A DNA stretch of 26,553 nucleotides, taken from positions 1-26,553 of the forward strand of contig CBDUTO010000055.1 in the NCBI GenBank assembly GCA_965370315.1, in the 5' to 3' direction. Source of the DNA: 1-14-2-50-31-20 sp965370315 (GTDB lineage: Bacteria; Bacteroidota; Ignavibacteria; Ignavibacteriales; Melioribacteraceae). Made by a program: the position numbers and the translations under genes. The notes under the pieces were generated by a model. The model had not been told where the DNA came from and did not search any database. It saw nothing but the letters and a program-made list of their open reading frames with translations. Shown here one piece after another: positions 8,063 to 16,160 of this stretch (position 1 is the first letter of the stretch; each line of letters begins with the position of its first letter).

Positions 8063-8842
8063 ATGAAGCAAATAATTCAAATATTAGTTTTGATTCTTTT
8101 CGGACATGCTGTTTTTGCTCAAACCAATACTAGTATAGTTAAAGTACTTAGCTACAATATTTATCATGGCGAGACATCCGGTTCTTATAATTTAGATAAG
8201 ATTGCTACTATAATTAATAAGCTAAATCCCGATTTAGTTGGATTACAAGAAGTGGATAAAAACACAAACCGTACAAATCAAATTGATCTAGCAAGAGAAC
8301 TTGGAAGTAAAACTGGAATGAATTCTGTTTTTTGTAAAGCAATAGACTTTGATGGTGGTGAATATGGTATTGCTATACTCACGAAAGACAAATTCTTCAA
8401 TCATAAAAAAGTAGCTCTTCCATTTGTGGAAGGAAACGAACCTCGAATGTTACATTCCGTAGAAAATACTACAACATCAGGGGATACAATTTTATTTTAC
8501 AATACCCACCTAGATTATAAACCAAATAGCCTTGAAAGAATTAAACAAGCAAAACTAATAAATGAAATAGCGCTTACTTCAAAACATCCTGTAGTATTAA
8601 CTGGGGATTTAAATGATGTTCCAGGAAGTGATTGTATTAATATTTTCGAAAAGGTTTGGCAGAAATCCTATTCGAAAGAAAGCCCTACACCAACATTCCC
8701 ATCAAATAATCCAAACCGGAAAATAGATTATGTTTTGTCATATCCAAACAATAAATGGACAATTCTTCATCATGAAGTAATTTGTGATTCAATAGCTTCC
8801 GACCACTGTGCTTACTTCGTAATATTGGAATTGCAAAATTAG
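8063..8842 (+). CDS. Exported endonuclease/exonuclease/phosphatase family protein
   Basis: 259 aa with an N-terminal signal peptide (MKQIIQILVLILFGHAVFAQ) ending near residue 20. All hallmarks of the metal-dependent EEP fold are present: SYNIYHG (N32), GLQEVD (E63), YNTHLDY (H149), LTGDLNDVPGS (D182, N184), KIDYVLS and the terminal SDH (D247-H248). Secreted members of this family include sphingomyelinases, phosphodiesterases and nucleases; the sequence does not decide which. It follows the protease gene by 14 bases. Its last 4 bases overlap the 3' end of the convergent LpxR-family gene, so the two transcripts should be complementary at their ends. Confidence 0.88.
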   Translation: MKQIIQILVLILFGHAVFAQTNTSIVKVLSYNIYHGETSGSYNLDKIATIINKLNPDLVGLQEVDKNTNRTNQIDLARELGSKTGMNSVFCKAIDFDGGEYGIAILTKDKFFNHKKVALPFVEGNEPRMLHSVENTTTSGDTILFYNTHLDYKPNSLERIKQAKLINEIALTSKHPVVLTGDLNDVPGSDCINIFEKVWQKSYSKESPTPTFPSNNPNRKIDYVLSYPNNKWTILHHEVICDSIASDHCAYFVILELQN

Positions 8843-9789
8843 AACCCAAACTTAAATAACAAATATCCCCAACTGTGATATACTGCGCCAGAAAATTCTG
8901 GAGTATTAAAATGTTGAACATATTCCATTTTGAATTTTTTATAGATTAGCGTTAATCCAACATTTGCATATCCAACAAATCTATTGATACTATTCAAAGT
9001 ATAAATGCTTTCAGACAAGATACCACCCTGCAAAGTAGCATTATATCCAACCAAGCTGCCACTAGCTGATAGAGTTAAAAAGAATTGCCAATTGCGTGAC
9101 GAAAAGAATTCATAATCCTTTGGAAGATAATCTATAAGTCCAACTCTTGTTTTAACACCAAAATCTACAAATGTAAATGGAAGCCCTAATTTAACAGAAG
9201 AGATGCCGGAGAACTCAAACCAATTGTTATAATAGAATTGCTTTTCAATAGAGACAGAATAATTGAACATCAAACTATTACTAATTTGGTTTTCCCATCC
9301 AATAACAGGAGCAGAAGTTGGTAGATTATTATGGATTCCGTTTTGTACTTCTTCACCAAAAGCAGCTGGACCAAGTATACCGAATTGTAATTCAGAATAT
9401 GTTCTAATTCTGGTTGTTTTACCAAATCCTACCTTTTTGAATCCTAACAAAATATAAGCAGCAAAAGGTCTATCCCCATTTAATTGGTTTTCAATATTGA
9501 ATTTTTCTTTTGGTGTAAAAATATCTTGGACTAATGTTACACTGTATAAATCTAATTCACTACTCAGAAATGGAAAGAGAATTGTATTTATTGGGTTTCT
9601 TTTTGCCCTCGGTGTAAAGACCTCAAATGCAAATCCATTTGTATAATAATAGTCTATTTGATATTCAAAATCATTAGACCATTTAAATTCGAATGAGCTG
9701 AATGCTTTAGTCTTTTCCAGACTTAAGGAATCTTGTCCAGTTATTGCAATTTGAATAACCAGAAAAAACATAATTATTAGTTTATACAT
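8839..9789 (-). CDS. LpxR-family outer-membrane lipid A 3'-O-deacylase
   Basis: 316 aa from the ATG at 9789. A longer frame would begin at TTG 9807, but the ATG puts the signal peptide (MYKLIIMFFLVIQIAITGQ) at the very N-terminus. LpxR is a 12-stranded outer-membrane barrel that removes an acyloxyacyl chain from lipid A in a Ca2+-dependent reaction. The family's key residues are visible: WSNDFEY (N39, D40), YYTNGFAF (T50), NGDRPFAAYILLG (105-116), and FGEEVQNGIHNN (H153, the family's catalytic His position), followed by GWENQ. The C-terminus ends in LLFKFGF, with the terminal Phe common in outer-membrane barrels. Confidence in the family is good; its activity on this organism's lipid A is inferred. 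Confidence 0.82.
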   Translation of the reverse strand: MYKLIIMFFLVIQIAITGQDSLSLEKTKAFSSFEFKWSNDFEYQIDYYYTNGFAFEVFTPRAKRNPINTILFPFLSSELDLYSVTLVQDIFTPKEKFNIENQLNGDRPFAAYILLGFKKVGFGKTTRIRTYSELQFGILGPAAFGEEVQNGIHNNLPTSAPVIGWENQISNSLMFNYSVSIEKQFYYNNWFEFSGISSVKLGLPFTFVDFGVKTRVGLIDYLPKDYEFFSSRNWQFFLTLSASGSLVGYNATLQGGILSESIYTLNSINRFVGYANVGLTLIYKKFKMEYVQHFNTPEFSGAVYHSWGYLLFKFGF

Positions 9790-9845
9790 GGGTGCAAATT
9801 TAAACAATTATAGTAGGGAACTGAAATGCTAAAAAGAGATTTAGT

Positions 9846-9900
9846 CTTTTAGTTTGCAGTTAAAAAGTTTTCACTCTATATTTGAGCTCAAAACTAAAAG
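9846..9900. promoter_or_regulatory. Perfect 10-bp inverted repeat upstream of metZ
   Basis: CTTTTAGTTT (9846-9855) is exactly complementary to AAACTAAAAG (9891-9900), with 35 bases between. It lies 50-105 bases ahead of the metZ-like gene in the 161-bp divergent region shared with the LpxR-family gene. It could be an operator or an RNA stem. I do not see the conserved core of a known SAM riboswitch. In AT-rich DNA such a repeat may arise by chance. Confidence 0.3.
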
Positions 9901-9950
9901 TGACAATTATACATTATTCTAATTTGTAGTCGAATAATATTTGGATAAAA

Positions 9951-11114
9951 ATGAGCAAATTTGAAACAGATTCGATAAGAATTCAAACTGAAAAATCGCA
10001 GCACAGAGAACACTCTACACCGATCTACTTAACCTCCAGTTTTGTTTTTGAAAATGCAGAACAAGGGAGAGCCCTTTTTGCAGATGACGCTAAGGGAAGT
10101 ATTTATTCCAGGCTATCAAATCCAACTACAGATGAATTTTTAGCAAAAATGATAATGCTTGAGAATGGTGAAGATGGTTTTGCATTCTCTTCAGGTATGG
10201 CAGCTCTATTTGCAAGTATAGCTGCGCTGTTGAAATCGGGAGATCATATTTTGTCATCACGTTCAATCTTTGGCTCAACCTATCAGATATTTAATACGAT
10301 TCTCCCTAAATGGGGTATTACAACTACCTTTATTGATAAACCAGAAGAGTGGGAGAAAAACATCTCCAGCAATACAAAAATGATTTTTGTTGAAACACCC
10401 TCTAATCCTGGACTTGAGTTAATTGACCTCGAGTTTGTAGCAAACCTAGCAAAAAAACACAATTTAATTCTTAATGTGGATAACACGTTTGCAACACCAA
10501 TTCTTCAGCAGCCTATTAATTTTGGAGCGGATTTAGTTTCTCACTCAACTACAAAATATATTGATGGACAAGGGAGAACTCTTGGTGGAGTTGTTGTTGG
10601 TGAAAAAGAATTATTGCAGGAAATTAGATTTTTTGCAAGGCAAACCGGCCCTACAATTTCCCCATTTAATTCATGGGTTCTTACCAAAAGTCTGGAAACA
10701 TTAAGTCTGAGAATGGAAAAGCATTCTTCAAACGCCTTGACTCTTGCAAAAAAATTAGAAAGTAATGCTCACTTAGAAAATGTTAAATATCCCTTTCTTA
10801 AGAGTTATCCGAATTATATGTTAGCAAAGAAGCAAATGAACCTTGGTGGTGGGATTGTTACCATAGTTATAAAAGGTGGAATTGAGCGCACAAATAAGTT
10901 TTGTGACTCATTAAAACTCGCAACTCTTTCTGCTAACCTTGGAGACACAAGAACAATTATAACTCATCCTACAACAACAACTCATTCAAAATTAACCGAA
11001 GATGAGAGAGAACAAGTAGGAATAACTCCAGGTTTAGTCCGCATCTCCGTCGGTCTAGAAAACATTGATGATATAATGGCTGATATTGAACAAGCTCTTG
11101 AGAATTCAAAATAA
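9951..11114 (+). CDS. metZ: O-succinylhomoserine (or O-acetylhomoserine) sulfhydrylase, Cys/Met metabolism PLP enzyme
   Basis: 387-aa PLP enzyme of the cystathionine gamma-synthase family; it would make homocysteine from an activated homoserine and sulfide in methionine synthesis. Visible features: YSRLSNPT (52-59), FSSGMAA (79-85), ETPSNP (148-153), VDNTF with D177 for the PLP ring nitrogen, and SHSTTKYIDGQGRTLGG with the Schiff-base lysine K202. The 'DGQGRxLGG' and 'ARQTGPTISPFNSWVLTKSLETL' stretches are characteristic of MetZ, more so than of MetB, MetC or methionine gamma-lyase, so I prefer sulfhydrylase. Start is the ATG at 9951. It stands alone; the convergent gene ends 14 bases after its stop and no terminator is visible between them. 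Confidence 0.85.
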   Translation: MSKFETDSIRIQTEKSQHREHSTPIYLTSSFVFENAEQGRALFADDAKGSIYSRLSNPTTDEFLAKMIMLENGEDGFAFSSGMAALFASIAALLKSGDHILSSRSIFGSTYQIFNTILPKWGITTTFIDKPEEWEKNISSNTKMIFVETPSNPGLELIDLEFVANLAKKHNLILNVDNTFATPILQQPINFGADLVSHSTTKYIDGQGRTLGGVVVGEKELLQEIRFFARQTGPTISPFNSWVLTKSLETLSLRMEKHSSNALTLAKKLESNAHLENVKYPFLKSYPNYMLAKKQMNLGGGIVTIVIKGGIERTNKFCDSLKLATLSANLGDTRTIITHPTTTTHSKLTEDEREQVGITPGLVRISVGLENIDDIMADIEQALENSK

Positions 11115-11128
11115 ATTAAGAAAGAACA

Positions 11129-11788
11129 CTACTCAATAGTCGTTTCAATTACTCCAATATTGTCAATACCACCAGAGAGTATATCACCTTTAACAACTCG
11201 ACTTACACCTGCTGGAGTTCCAGTAAAAATTAAATCACCTTTTTCAAGAGTCATTCTGGATGAAATATTTTTTATTATTTCAACGGGATTAAAAAGCATA
11301 AGTCCAACGGTAGCATCTTGTTTTATTTCTCCATTTACAGAAAGATGAATTTTTTCAGTACCAATTAATTTATAATCTTCTTTTAAAACAAAGTCTGAAA
11401 GGACGCCTGATGTATCAAATATTTTCGCAAATGTCCAAGGTTCCCCTTTCTCTTTACTAATAAACTGCAAATCGCGAAGTGTCATATCGAGTCCGACAGC
11501 ATAGCCTATTATTGCATTTTCCGCTTCTTCATCATTTGCATTTTTCACATTAGTTCCAACTAATAAAACAAGCTCAACTTCATGATGCAAGTTTTCTGAA
11601 TAATTTGGATGTACAACATTTTCTCCACTATTAATCATGCATGTTGCTGTTTTCATAAATACTATCGGAAATTTATCAGGCACTTCATTCCCCATCTCCT
11701 TTGCATGGGCAGCGTAGTTTCTTCCAACACAAACAACTTTACCAATTTGGATTTCTTCAGTACTATTTTTAATCTTTATCGTTTTCAT
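11129..11788 (-). CDS. Fumarylacetoacetate hydrolase (FAH) family protein, acylpyruvate-hydrolase type
   Basis: 219 aa, the length of the single-domain FAH proteins (YcgM/FAHD1 type) that hydrolyse acylpyruvates or decarboxylate oxaloacetate. The N-terminal KVVCVGRNYAAHAKEMGNE and the metal ligands are present: HHEVELVLLVG with E70 and E72, and GLDMTLRD with D101. A later conserved segment reads GDLIFTGTPAGVSRVVKGD. The gene starts 23 bases after the stop of the S9 peptidase on the same strand, so they are probably one transcript. No pathway partner for aromatic degradation is nearby, so the substrate is unknown. Confidence 0.88.
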   Translation of the reverse strand: MKTIKIKNSTEEIQIGKVVCVGRNYAAHAKEMGNEVPDKFPIVFMKTATCMINSGENVVHPNYSENLHHEVELVLLVGTNVKNANDEEAENAIIGYAVGLDMTLRDLQFISKEKGEPWTFAKIFDTSGVLSDFVLKEDYKLIGTEKIHLSVNGEIKQDATVGLMLFNPVEIIKNISSRMTLEKGDLIFTGTPAGVSRVVKGDILSGGIDNIGVIETTIE

Positions 11789-11811
11789 TTTAGTCCAAGT
11801 AATATTAAATA

Positions 11812-13869
11812 CTAATATGCTAAATTTCTAATTAAATCTTTGCTATTCCAAGGAGCATTATTACCACCTAAATACTTATGGAACCACTCTAAATGTGAAT
11901 TATAGTATAGTGGCATTGAGCGTAAATAATTAGGCCAGTGCCCATCATTTTTGAATACTATCAATCGTGAATCTATCCCTTTATTTTGCAATACAGTAAA
12001 GTAGCGTATAGACTGTGTGTAAGGAATTCGATAATCCTTTTCACCAGTTATAATAAGGGTTGGAGTTTTGAAATTATCCTCATATTTACTTGGCGACATA
12101 GTTTCATAATCATCACGTTTTAAATCCCAATTTGCAAACCAAAGTTCTTCCGTTTCATCTTTAAATTCTTTTAAATCATAAATTCCCATCATCGAGGAAA
12201 GGCATTTAAATCTATCTGTTTTTGCTTGAAGTAAATTCATAAAATATCCACCATAACTCCAACCCATTGCACCCATTCTATTTTCATCAACATATTCAAG
12301 GTCAGCAAGATAGTCTGTAACTTTTATTACATCCTCGTAAACTTTTCCATCCCAATCATCTGAAATCGCAGCAGTATATTCTTGTCCGTAGCCAATAGAT
12401 CCGTGAGGATTTGGGAATGCAAGTACATATCCAGCTCCAGGGTAAACTTGCCAATCACCACGGAATGAATCCATCCACTGGTACTGAGGTCCACCGTGAA
12501 CATTTATTACAAGTGGATATTTTTTATTTGGATCAAAATCATGTGGCTTAACTATAAACATGTGAACTGATTTTCCATTAGCACCTTTTACCCAAACTTG
12601 CTCAGCTGGACGCACATCAACTGAATCTGTAAAAGCCTTGTTAACAGCGGTTAAATCTATATTTCTTCCACTTGAAAAATTGTAATATGCTAACTCAACT
12701 GGTTTATGAATTGAACTATGTGTGTATACCACAAAATCATTTTGGGATGATAATGTAAAACTAGAGACTACATCTTTATCAATAATTTTTTCAATCTCTT
12801 TGGTTTCAATATTTATTTTGAAGAGCGGCATGTAACCCTTTTCAAATCCAGTAAAATAAATTGATTTTGAATCAATACTCCATTCAAAACTAGCAACCCA
12901 GTTATCAAATTTATCAGTTATAATTTCACTTGTTTTACTTTCAATATTATAAACTGCTAATCGTATTCTATCGGATTCATATGTTGGAATTTGTTGAGTT
13001 AAGTATGCAATGTTTTTTCCATCAGGAGAATAGACTGGATTGAAGTCACCGGCTTTATTCTTACTAGTAATGTTTTCTAATTCCTCTCCATTTGTGTTAA
13101 CTATAAAAACATCTGTATTTGTAGAAGTTGCTATGTTTTTAACTCTCTTCGAATCAAAAGTAATAAACTTTGAATCTGGAGAATAATTGTAATGGTCACT
13201 TCCACCTGCTGAGAATGCTGGCGAATTAAAATAGCCATGAGTTAAATCTTTATACTCTTCAGTTTCAAAATTATAGCTTAAAACATGAATGTATTTCCCA
13301 TCATTGTACTCTGTCCAATGACGCACAAAAAGAGAATCTGCTAAGTGTGCTTGAACTGGGCCATCATTCATTGCATCATCTATTTTATTATTACACTCAA
13401 CATTAATCCCACATTCTGGAAAAACAGATGCTTGGAAGATTATTGATTTTCCATCTAATGAAAGTTTAGCAGATGAAACTCCGAGGCCAAAATCCGTTAT
13501 CTGGTTTGCCTCGCCACCATCAATAGGTAAACAAAAGAGTTGAGAAGAACCGTTACGGGTTGATAAAAATAAAATCCCACTATCATCAGCTTTCCATATG
13601 GGATTGAAATCAGCTGCATCGTTATTAGTTAGTTGTTTTTGATTACTACCATCAGTATTCATTAAATATATTTCTGTATTCGACTTTCCAGCTTTTAGAT
13701 TTCGACTTGTAACTGTAAACGCAATTCTTGTCCCATCATTTGAAATTGCTGGTGATCCAACGGATTTTATTTTGTACAAATCCTCTATTTCAAAAGCCTT
13801 TTTCTGTGCTTGAATTGAGAGAGAAAAGACAATTAGAAAAAAGAGAACGGTATTTAATTTGAACTTCAT
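11812..13869 (-). CDS. S9-family prolyl oligopeptidase / acyl-aminoacyl peptidase, exported
   Basis: 685 aa from the ATG at 13869, which has GGAG about nine bases upstream and places a signal peptide (MKFKLNTVLFFLIVFSLSIQAQ) at the N-terminus. A longer frame from TTG 13953 is unlikely. Residues 30-420 form a beta-propeller with repeated WD40-like motifs such as 'ADFNPIWKADDSGILFLSTR' and 'GDFNPVYSPDGKNIAYLT'. Residues 440-670 form an alpha/beta-hydrolase domain with triad S538 (GWSYGGY), D612 (ITGEKDYRIP) and H644 (KNDGHWP), plus an oxyanion HGG at 458-460. Close in design to dipeptidyl-peptidase 5 and acylaminoacyl peptidases, which trim N-terminal residues from peptides in the periplasm. 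Upstream of the FAH-family gene in the same transcript. Confidence 0.9.
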   Translation of the reverse strand: MKFKLNTVLFFLIVFSLSIQAQKKAFEIEDLYKIKSVGSPAISNDGTRIAFTVTSRNLKAGKSNTEIYLMNTDGSNQKQLTNNDAADFNPIWKADDSGILFLSTRNGSSQLFCLPIDGGEANQITDFGLGVSSAKLSLDGKSIIFQASVFPECGINVECNNKIDDAMNDGPVQAHLADSLFVRHWTEYNDGKYIHVLSYNFETEEYKDLTHGYFNSPAFSAGGSDHYNYSPDSKFITFDSKRVKNIATSTNTDVFIVNTNGEELENITSKNKAGDFNPVYSPDGKNIAYLTQQIPTYESDRIRLAVYNIESKTSEIITDKFDNWVASFEWSIDSKSIYFTGFEKGYMPLFKINIETKEIEKIIDKDVVSSFTLSSQNDFVVYTHSSIHKPVELAYYNFSSGRNIDLTAVNKAFTDSVDVRPAEQVWVKGANGKSVHMFIVKPHDFDPNKKYPLVINVHGGPQYQWMDSFRGDWQVYPGAGYVLAFPNPHGSIGYGQEYTAAISDDWDGKVYEDVIKVTDYLADLEYVDENRMGAMGWSYGGYFMNLLQAKTDRFKCLSSMMGIYDLKEFKDETEELWFANWDLKRDDYETMSPSKYEDNFKTPTLIITGEKDYRIPYTQSIRYFTVLQNKGIDSRLIVFKNDGHWPNYLRSMPLYYNSHLEWFHKYLGGNNAPWNSKDLIRNLAY

Positions 13870-13951
13870 AATTACTCCATAGATTAAAATATAGCTGTGT
13901 AATATCGTTCTTTTTATTGTGAATAAAAATATAGTGATTTCTAATTGACAC

Positions 13952-13986
13952 AAAAAAAAGACGCTCCATCAAAAAGGAAAGCGTCT
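13952..13986 (-). terminator. Rho-independent terminator after the 14040-15737 gene
   Basis: Read on the minus strand, AGACGCT pairs with AGCGTCT (hairpin 13959-13986, seven Watson-Crick pairs plus possible G-U pairs) and is followed by eight T residues (13952-13959). It lies 54 bases after the stop codon. The same hairpin occurs at 16074-16101. Confidence 0.85.
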
Positions 13987-14045
13987 ATTCTTAATTGTAT
14001 TTCTATGAATAACCCTATTTAAGATAGTATCATATGATACTATTT
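13956..14045 (-). repeat. 90-bp 3'-end cassette, copy A (stop-codon palindrome plus terminator)
   Basis: This segment is the same as 16071-16160 at all but three of 90 positions. It starts inside the last codons of the T9SS protein gene. The TAG stop (14040-14042) lies within a 20-bp perfect palindrome, ATAGTATCATATGATACTAT at 14024-14043, and the segment ends with the terminator hairpin. The first mRNA structure would therefore include the stop codon itself. Confidence 0.9.
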
Positions 14046-15737
14046 TACTAACATCATCTTCATTGTTTTCGAAAAACCATCTGCTTGCAATGTGTAGAAG
14101 TACATTCCACTACTCAAATTTGAGCCATCAAAATCAACTGAGTGATTGCCAGATGAAAAACTTCTATTTGCCAACTCTGCGATTTCTTCTCCAAGAGAGT
14201 TATATATTTTAATAGAAACCGTCATTGTATTTGGAATTGAAAAATCAATTCTAGTAGTTGGGTTAAACGGATTTGGATGATTCTGTGCAAGTTTAAATTC
14301 CATTGGAGTGCTTACTTCTACTGTAATAATCTCCGAATATTCAAAAGAACCATCAACATCAATTTGTTTCAAGCGATAGCTTTGACTCCACTCAGCTACT
14401 GATTGATCTATGAAGGAATATTCTCTCTGCGAGTTGCTATTTCCATGTCCTTCAATAAATCCAATTTTTTGCCACCCCTCTGCACTTCGGCTTAACTCAG
14501 TATTAGAACCAAGCTTCGCCGTAGCACGCTGAATCTCAAATCCATAATTATTTACTTCTGTTGCAGTTGTCCAGTTTAATGTAACTGAGTTATCATTTAC
14601 ATGATGTGAAAATTCTGTTAACTCTACAGGTAGTGCGTCGCCACCAACAGAACCTGGCACCCATTGTGAGAATGCACTTACTGCTGTGCAAACAATTGTA
14701 TTTCCAACTATCGATTGAGAGCCATAAACCTCCCAATCTGAATTTTCCGTTGCCCTGCTAAGCATTCTAATATTGTTTATATCACTAATACCACCATATG
14801 AACTTAGATCAAATGTAACAGAAGTAGTAAATGAGCCTAAAGTTGTACCGATATCCCAAAATCCATCTGTACCAATTGTGTTTATAGTTGCTGGGTTACT
14901 TCCACCAGGAGTATCTGTTCTAAACTCTGCATACAAATCATTTTTATCACTTCCAGAGCCACCATTAGTAGCAGCTGAAAAGTTGAAGGCAAGATTAATC
15001 TCTGACATATCAACAGCAGTAGCCATAATATTATTTTGTCCTCCTTTAATAGGAGATCCTGCTATTACAATCTCTCTAGAAAGTATATTTCTAGAAAAAC
15101 TTGAGGGATAAAACTTGACGGTAAAATCATATCTTGCCGTGCTTCCACATGTAGCCTGTAAAACATTTGATACTGATGAATACTCTATATAAACCTGACC
15201 TGTTCCATTTGCATCAAACTCTGAGACCCAAGAAGCATCACTACTACCAACATCTATAACACCCCATCCATGTCCAACAACATTATCTCCTGGACCACTA
15301 AGACCAACTGGCCAAGAGACTTTTGCAACAGATATGCAATTTGTAAGAACTAGTTTTGTAACACTATTATCTGTAAGCGTTATTGTTCCATCAGAATAAA
15401 TTCTGTAATCTCCCCTTTCGCCACTTGTTGTTGAAGCACCATTCGCATCAACAACATTTATATGTTTGTAATATTTTAAAGTAAAAGTAGTTGATGTATA
15501 TGAAAGATTGTCCGTACCTGAAACTGAAGTCATAGTTTCTGCTGTAGCTTCAGCAGAAGAACTTCCATCCCAAGAAAACGTATCAAATGCATAATAACCT
15601 CCGTTCATGTGATTGGCACATCCAGTTGCTGCTTCGTTTGATAAATCATATGTAAGTAACTGTGCAAAGGACACACTTGAAATAAGACAAAATATTGTTA
15701 GCAAGAACAACTGCTTCTTAAAAGTATAAAACTTCAT
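14040..15737 (-). CDS. Secreted protein of unknown function with T9SS C-terminal sorting domain
   Basis: 565 aa. A signal peptide (residues 1-26, ending SVSFAQ) is followed by about 340 residues rich in Ser, Thr, Gly, Asn and Asp that I do not recognise. About residues 370-475 form a fibronectin-III-like region often found before such tails (LPVELTEFSHHV, then TLNWTTATEVNNYGFEIQRA). Residues 481-565 are a type A T9SS sorting domain: QNHPNPFNPTTRIDFSIP, then IKIYNSLGEEI, then SSGMYFYTLQADGFSKTMKMMLVK. It should be exported by Sec and then secreted to the surface by the type IX system, with tail removal. ATG 15737 has AGGAG five bases upstream. The first half has spaced Cys pairs, but no enzyme motif. 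Confidence 0.8.
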   Translation of the reverse strand: MKFYTFKKQLFLLTIFCLISSVSFAQLLTYDLSNEAATGCANHMNGGYYAFDTFSWDGSSSAEATAETMTSVSGTDNLSYTSTTFTLKYYKHINVVDANGASTTSGERGDYRIYSDGTITLTDNSVTKLVLTNCISVAKVSWPVGLSGPGDNVVGHGWGVIDVGSSDASWVSEFDANGTGQVYIEYSSVSNVLQATCGSTARYDFTVKFYPSSFSRNILSREIVIAGSPIKGGQNNIMATAVDMSEINLAFNFSAATNGGSGSDKNDLYAEFRTDTPGGSNPATINTIGTDGFWDIGTTLGSFTTSVTFDLSSYGGISDINNIRMLSRATENSDWEVYGSQSIVGNTIVCTAVSAFSQWVPGSVGGDALPVELTEFSHHVNDNSVTLNWTTATEVNNYGFEIQRATAKLGSNTELSRSAEGWQKIGFIEGHGNSNSQREYSFIDQSVAEWSQSYRLKQIDVDGSFEYSEIITVEVSTPMEFKLAQNHPNPFNPTTRIDFSIPNTMTVSIKIYNSLGEEIAELANRSFSSGNHSVDFDGSNLSSGMYFYTLQADGFSKTMKMMLVK

Positions 15738-16154
15738 TGCTTCTCCTATTTACTAAATTTATAAAGTATTAATTTGATAATAGAAGATGCTAACTCTTAA
15801 ATACAATTTCAATCCCATGAGTTGGGGATAAGGTGCGAATTGTGATATAAATCATACCAAGCGAAAATGTTGAAATCTAGTTCGTTTCATTACAATTAGG
15901 ACAGTTAGAAAACTATGCATACCTAACGAGAGCTGTCATTCTGCTATGTGTCGATACTGTATATGTACCTTTGAGAGATTTCCGCTTATAGCATGTTGAA
16001 ATGAGAGTACTTTTTAGGTTATGCAAAGCCTTCTGTTAATAGTAAAAGGATAAACTTAAAATCTGGTAATAAAAGACGCTCCATCAAAAAGGAAAGCGTC
16101 TTTTATTAATTGTATTTCTATGAATAACCCTATTTAAAATAGTATCATATGATA
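15738..16154. other. 417-bp region between the two T9SS cargo genes
   Basis: The region holds the 3' cassette of the upstream esterase gene (16071-16160) and about 330 bases with no gene. A fragment near 15930 (CTGTCATTCTGC) looks like a decayed piece of the dispersed GTCATTC elements seen elsewhere in the window. A small stem TCCC-ATGAGTTG-GGGA lies near 15816-15831. The promoter for the 14040-15737 gene must be here, but I cannot point to it. Confidence 0.45.
16071..16104 (-). terminator. Rho-independent terminator after the esterase gene
   Basis: Hairpin AGACGCT/AGCGTCT at 16074-16101, followed on the minus strand by TTTTATT. The T-tract is shorter than in copy A. On the plus strand the hairpin is followed by TTTTATTAATT, so it may stop transcription from both sides. 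Confidence 0.75.
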
Positions 16155-16160
16155 CTATTT
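16071..16160 (-). repeat. 90-bp 3'-end cassette, copy B (stop-codon palindrome plus terminator)
   Basis: Copy B of the cassette at 13956-14045, with three differences. The palindrome is extended to 24 perfect bases (16137-16160) and contains the TAG stop of the esterase gene (16155-16157). Confidence 0.9.

Noticed and set aside
9790..9807. N-terminal extension of the LpxR-family gene from TTG 9807
   Set aside because: The ATG at 9789 gives a standard signal peptide at residue 1. The extension would put six residues before it and has no Shine-Dalgarno support.
9808..9950. SAM riboswitch upstream of metZ
   Set aside because: Only one simple inverted repeat is visible; the conserved core sequences of known SAM riboswitches are not.
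13870..13953. N-terminal extension of the S9 peptidase from TTG 13953
   Set aside because: The ATG at 13869 has GGAG upstream and starts a clean signal peptide; the extension has no such support.
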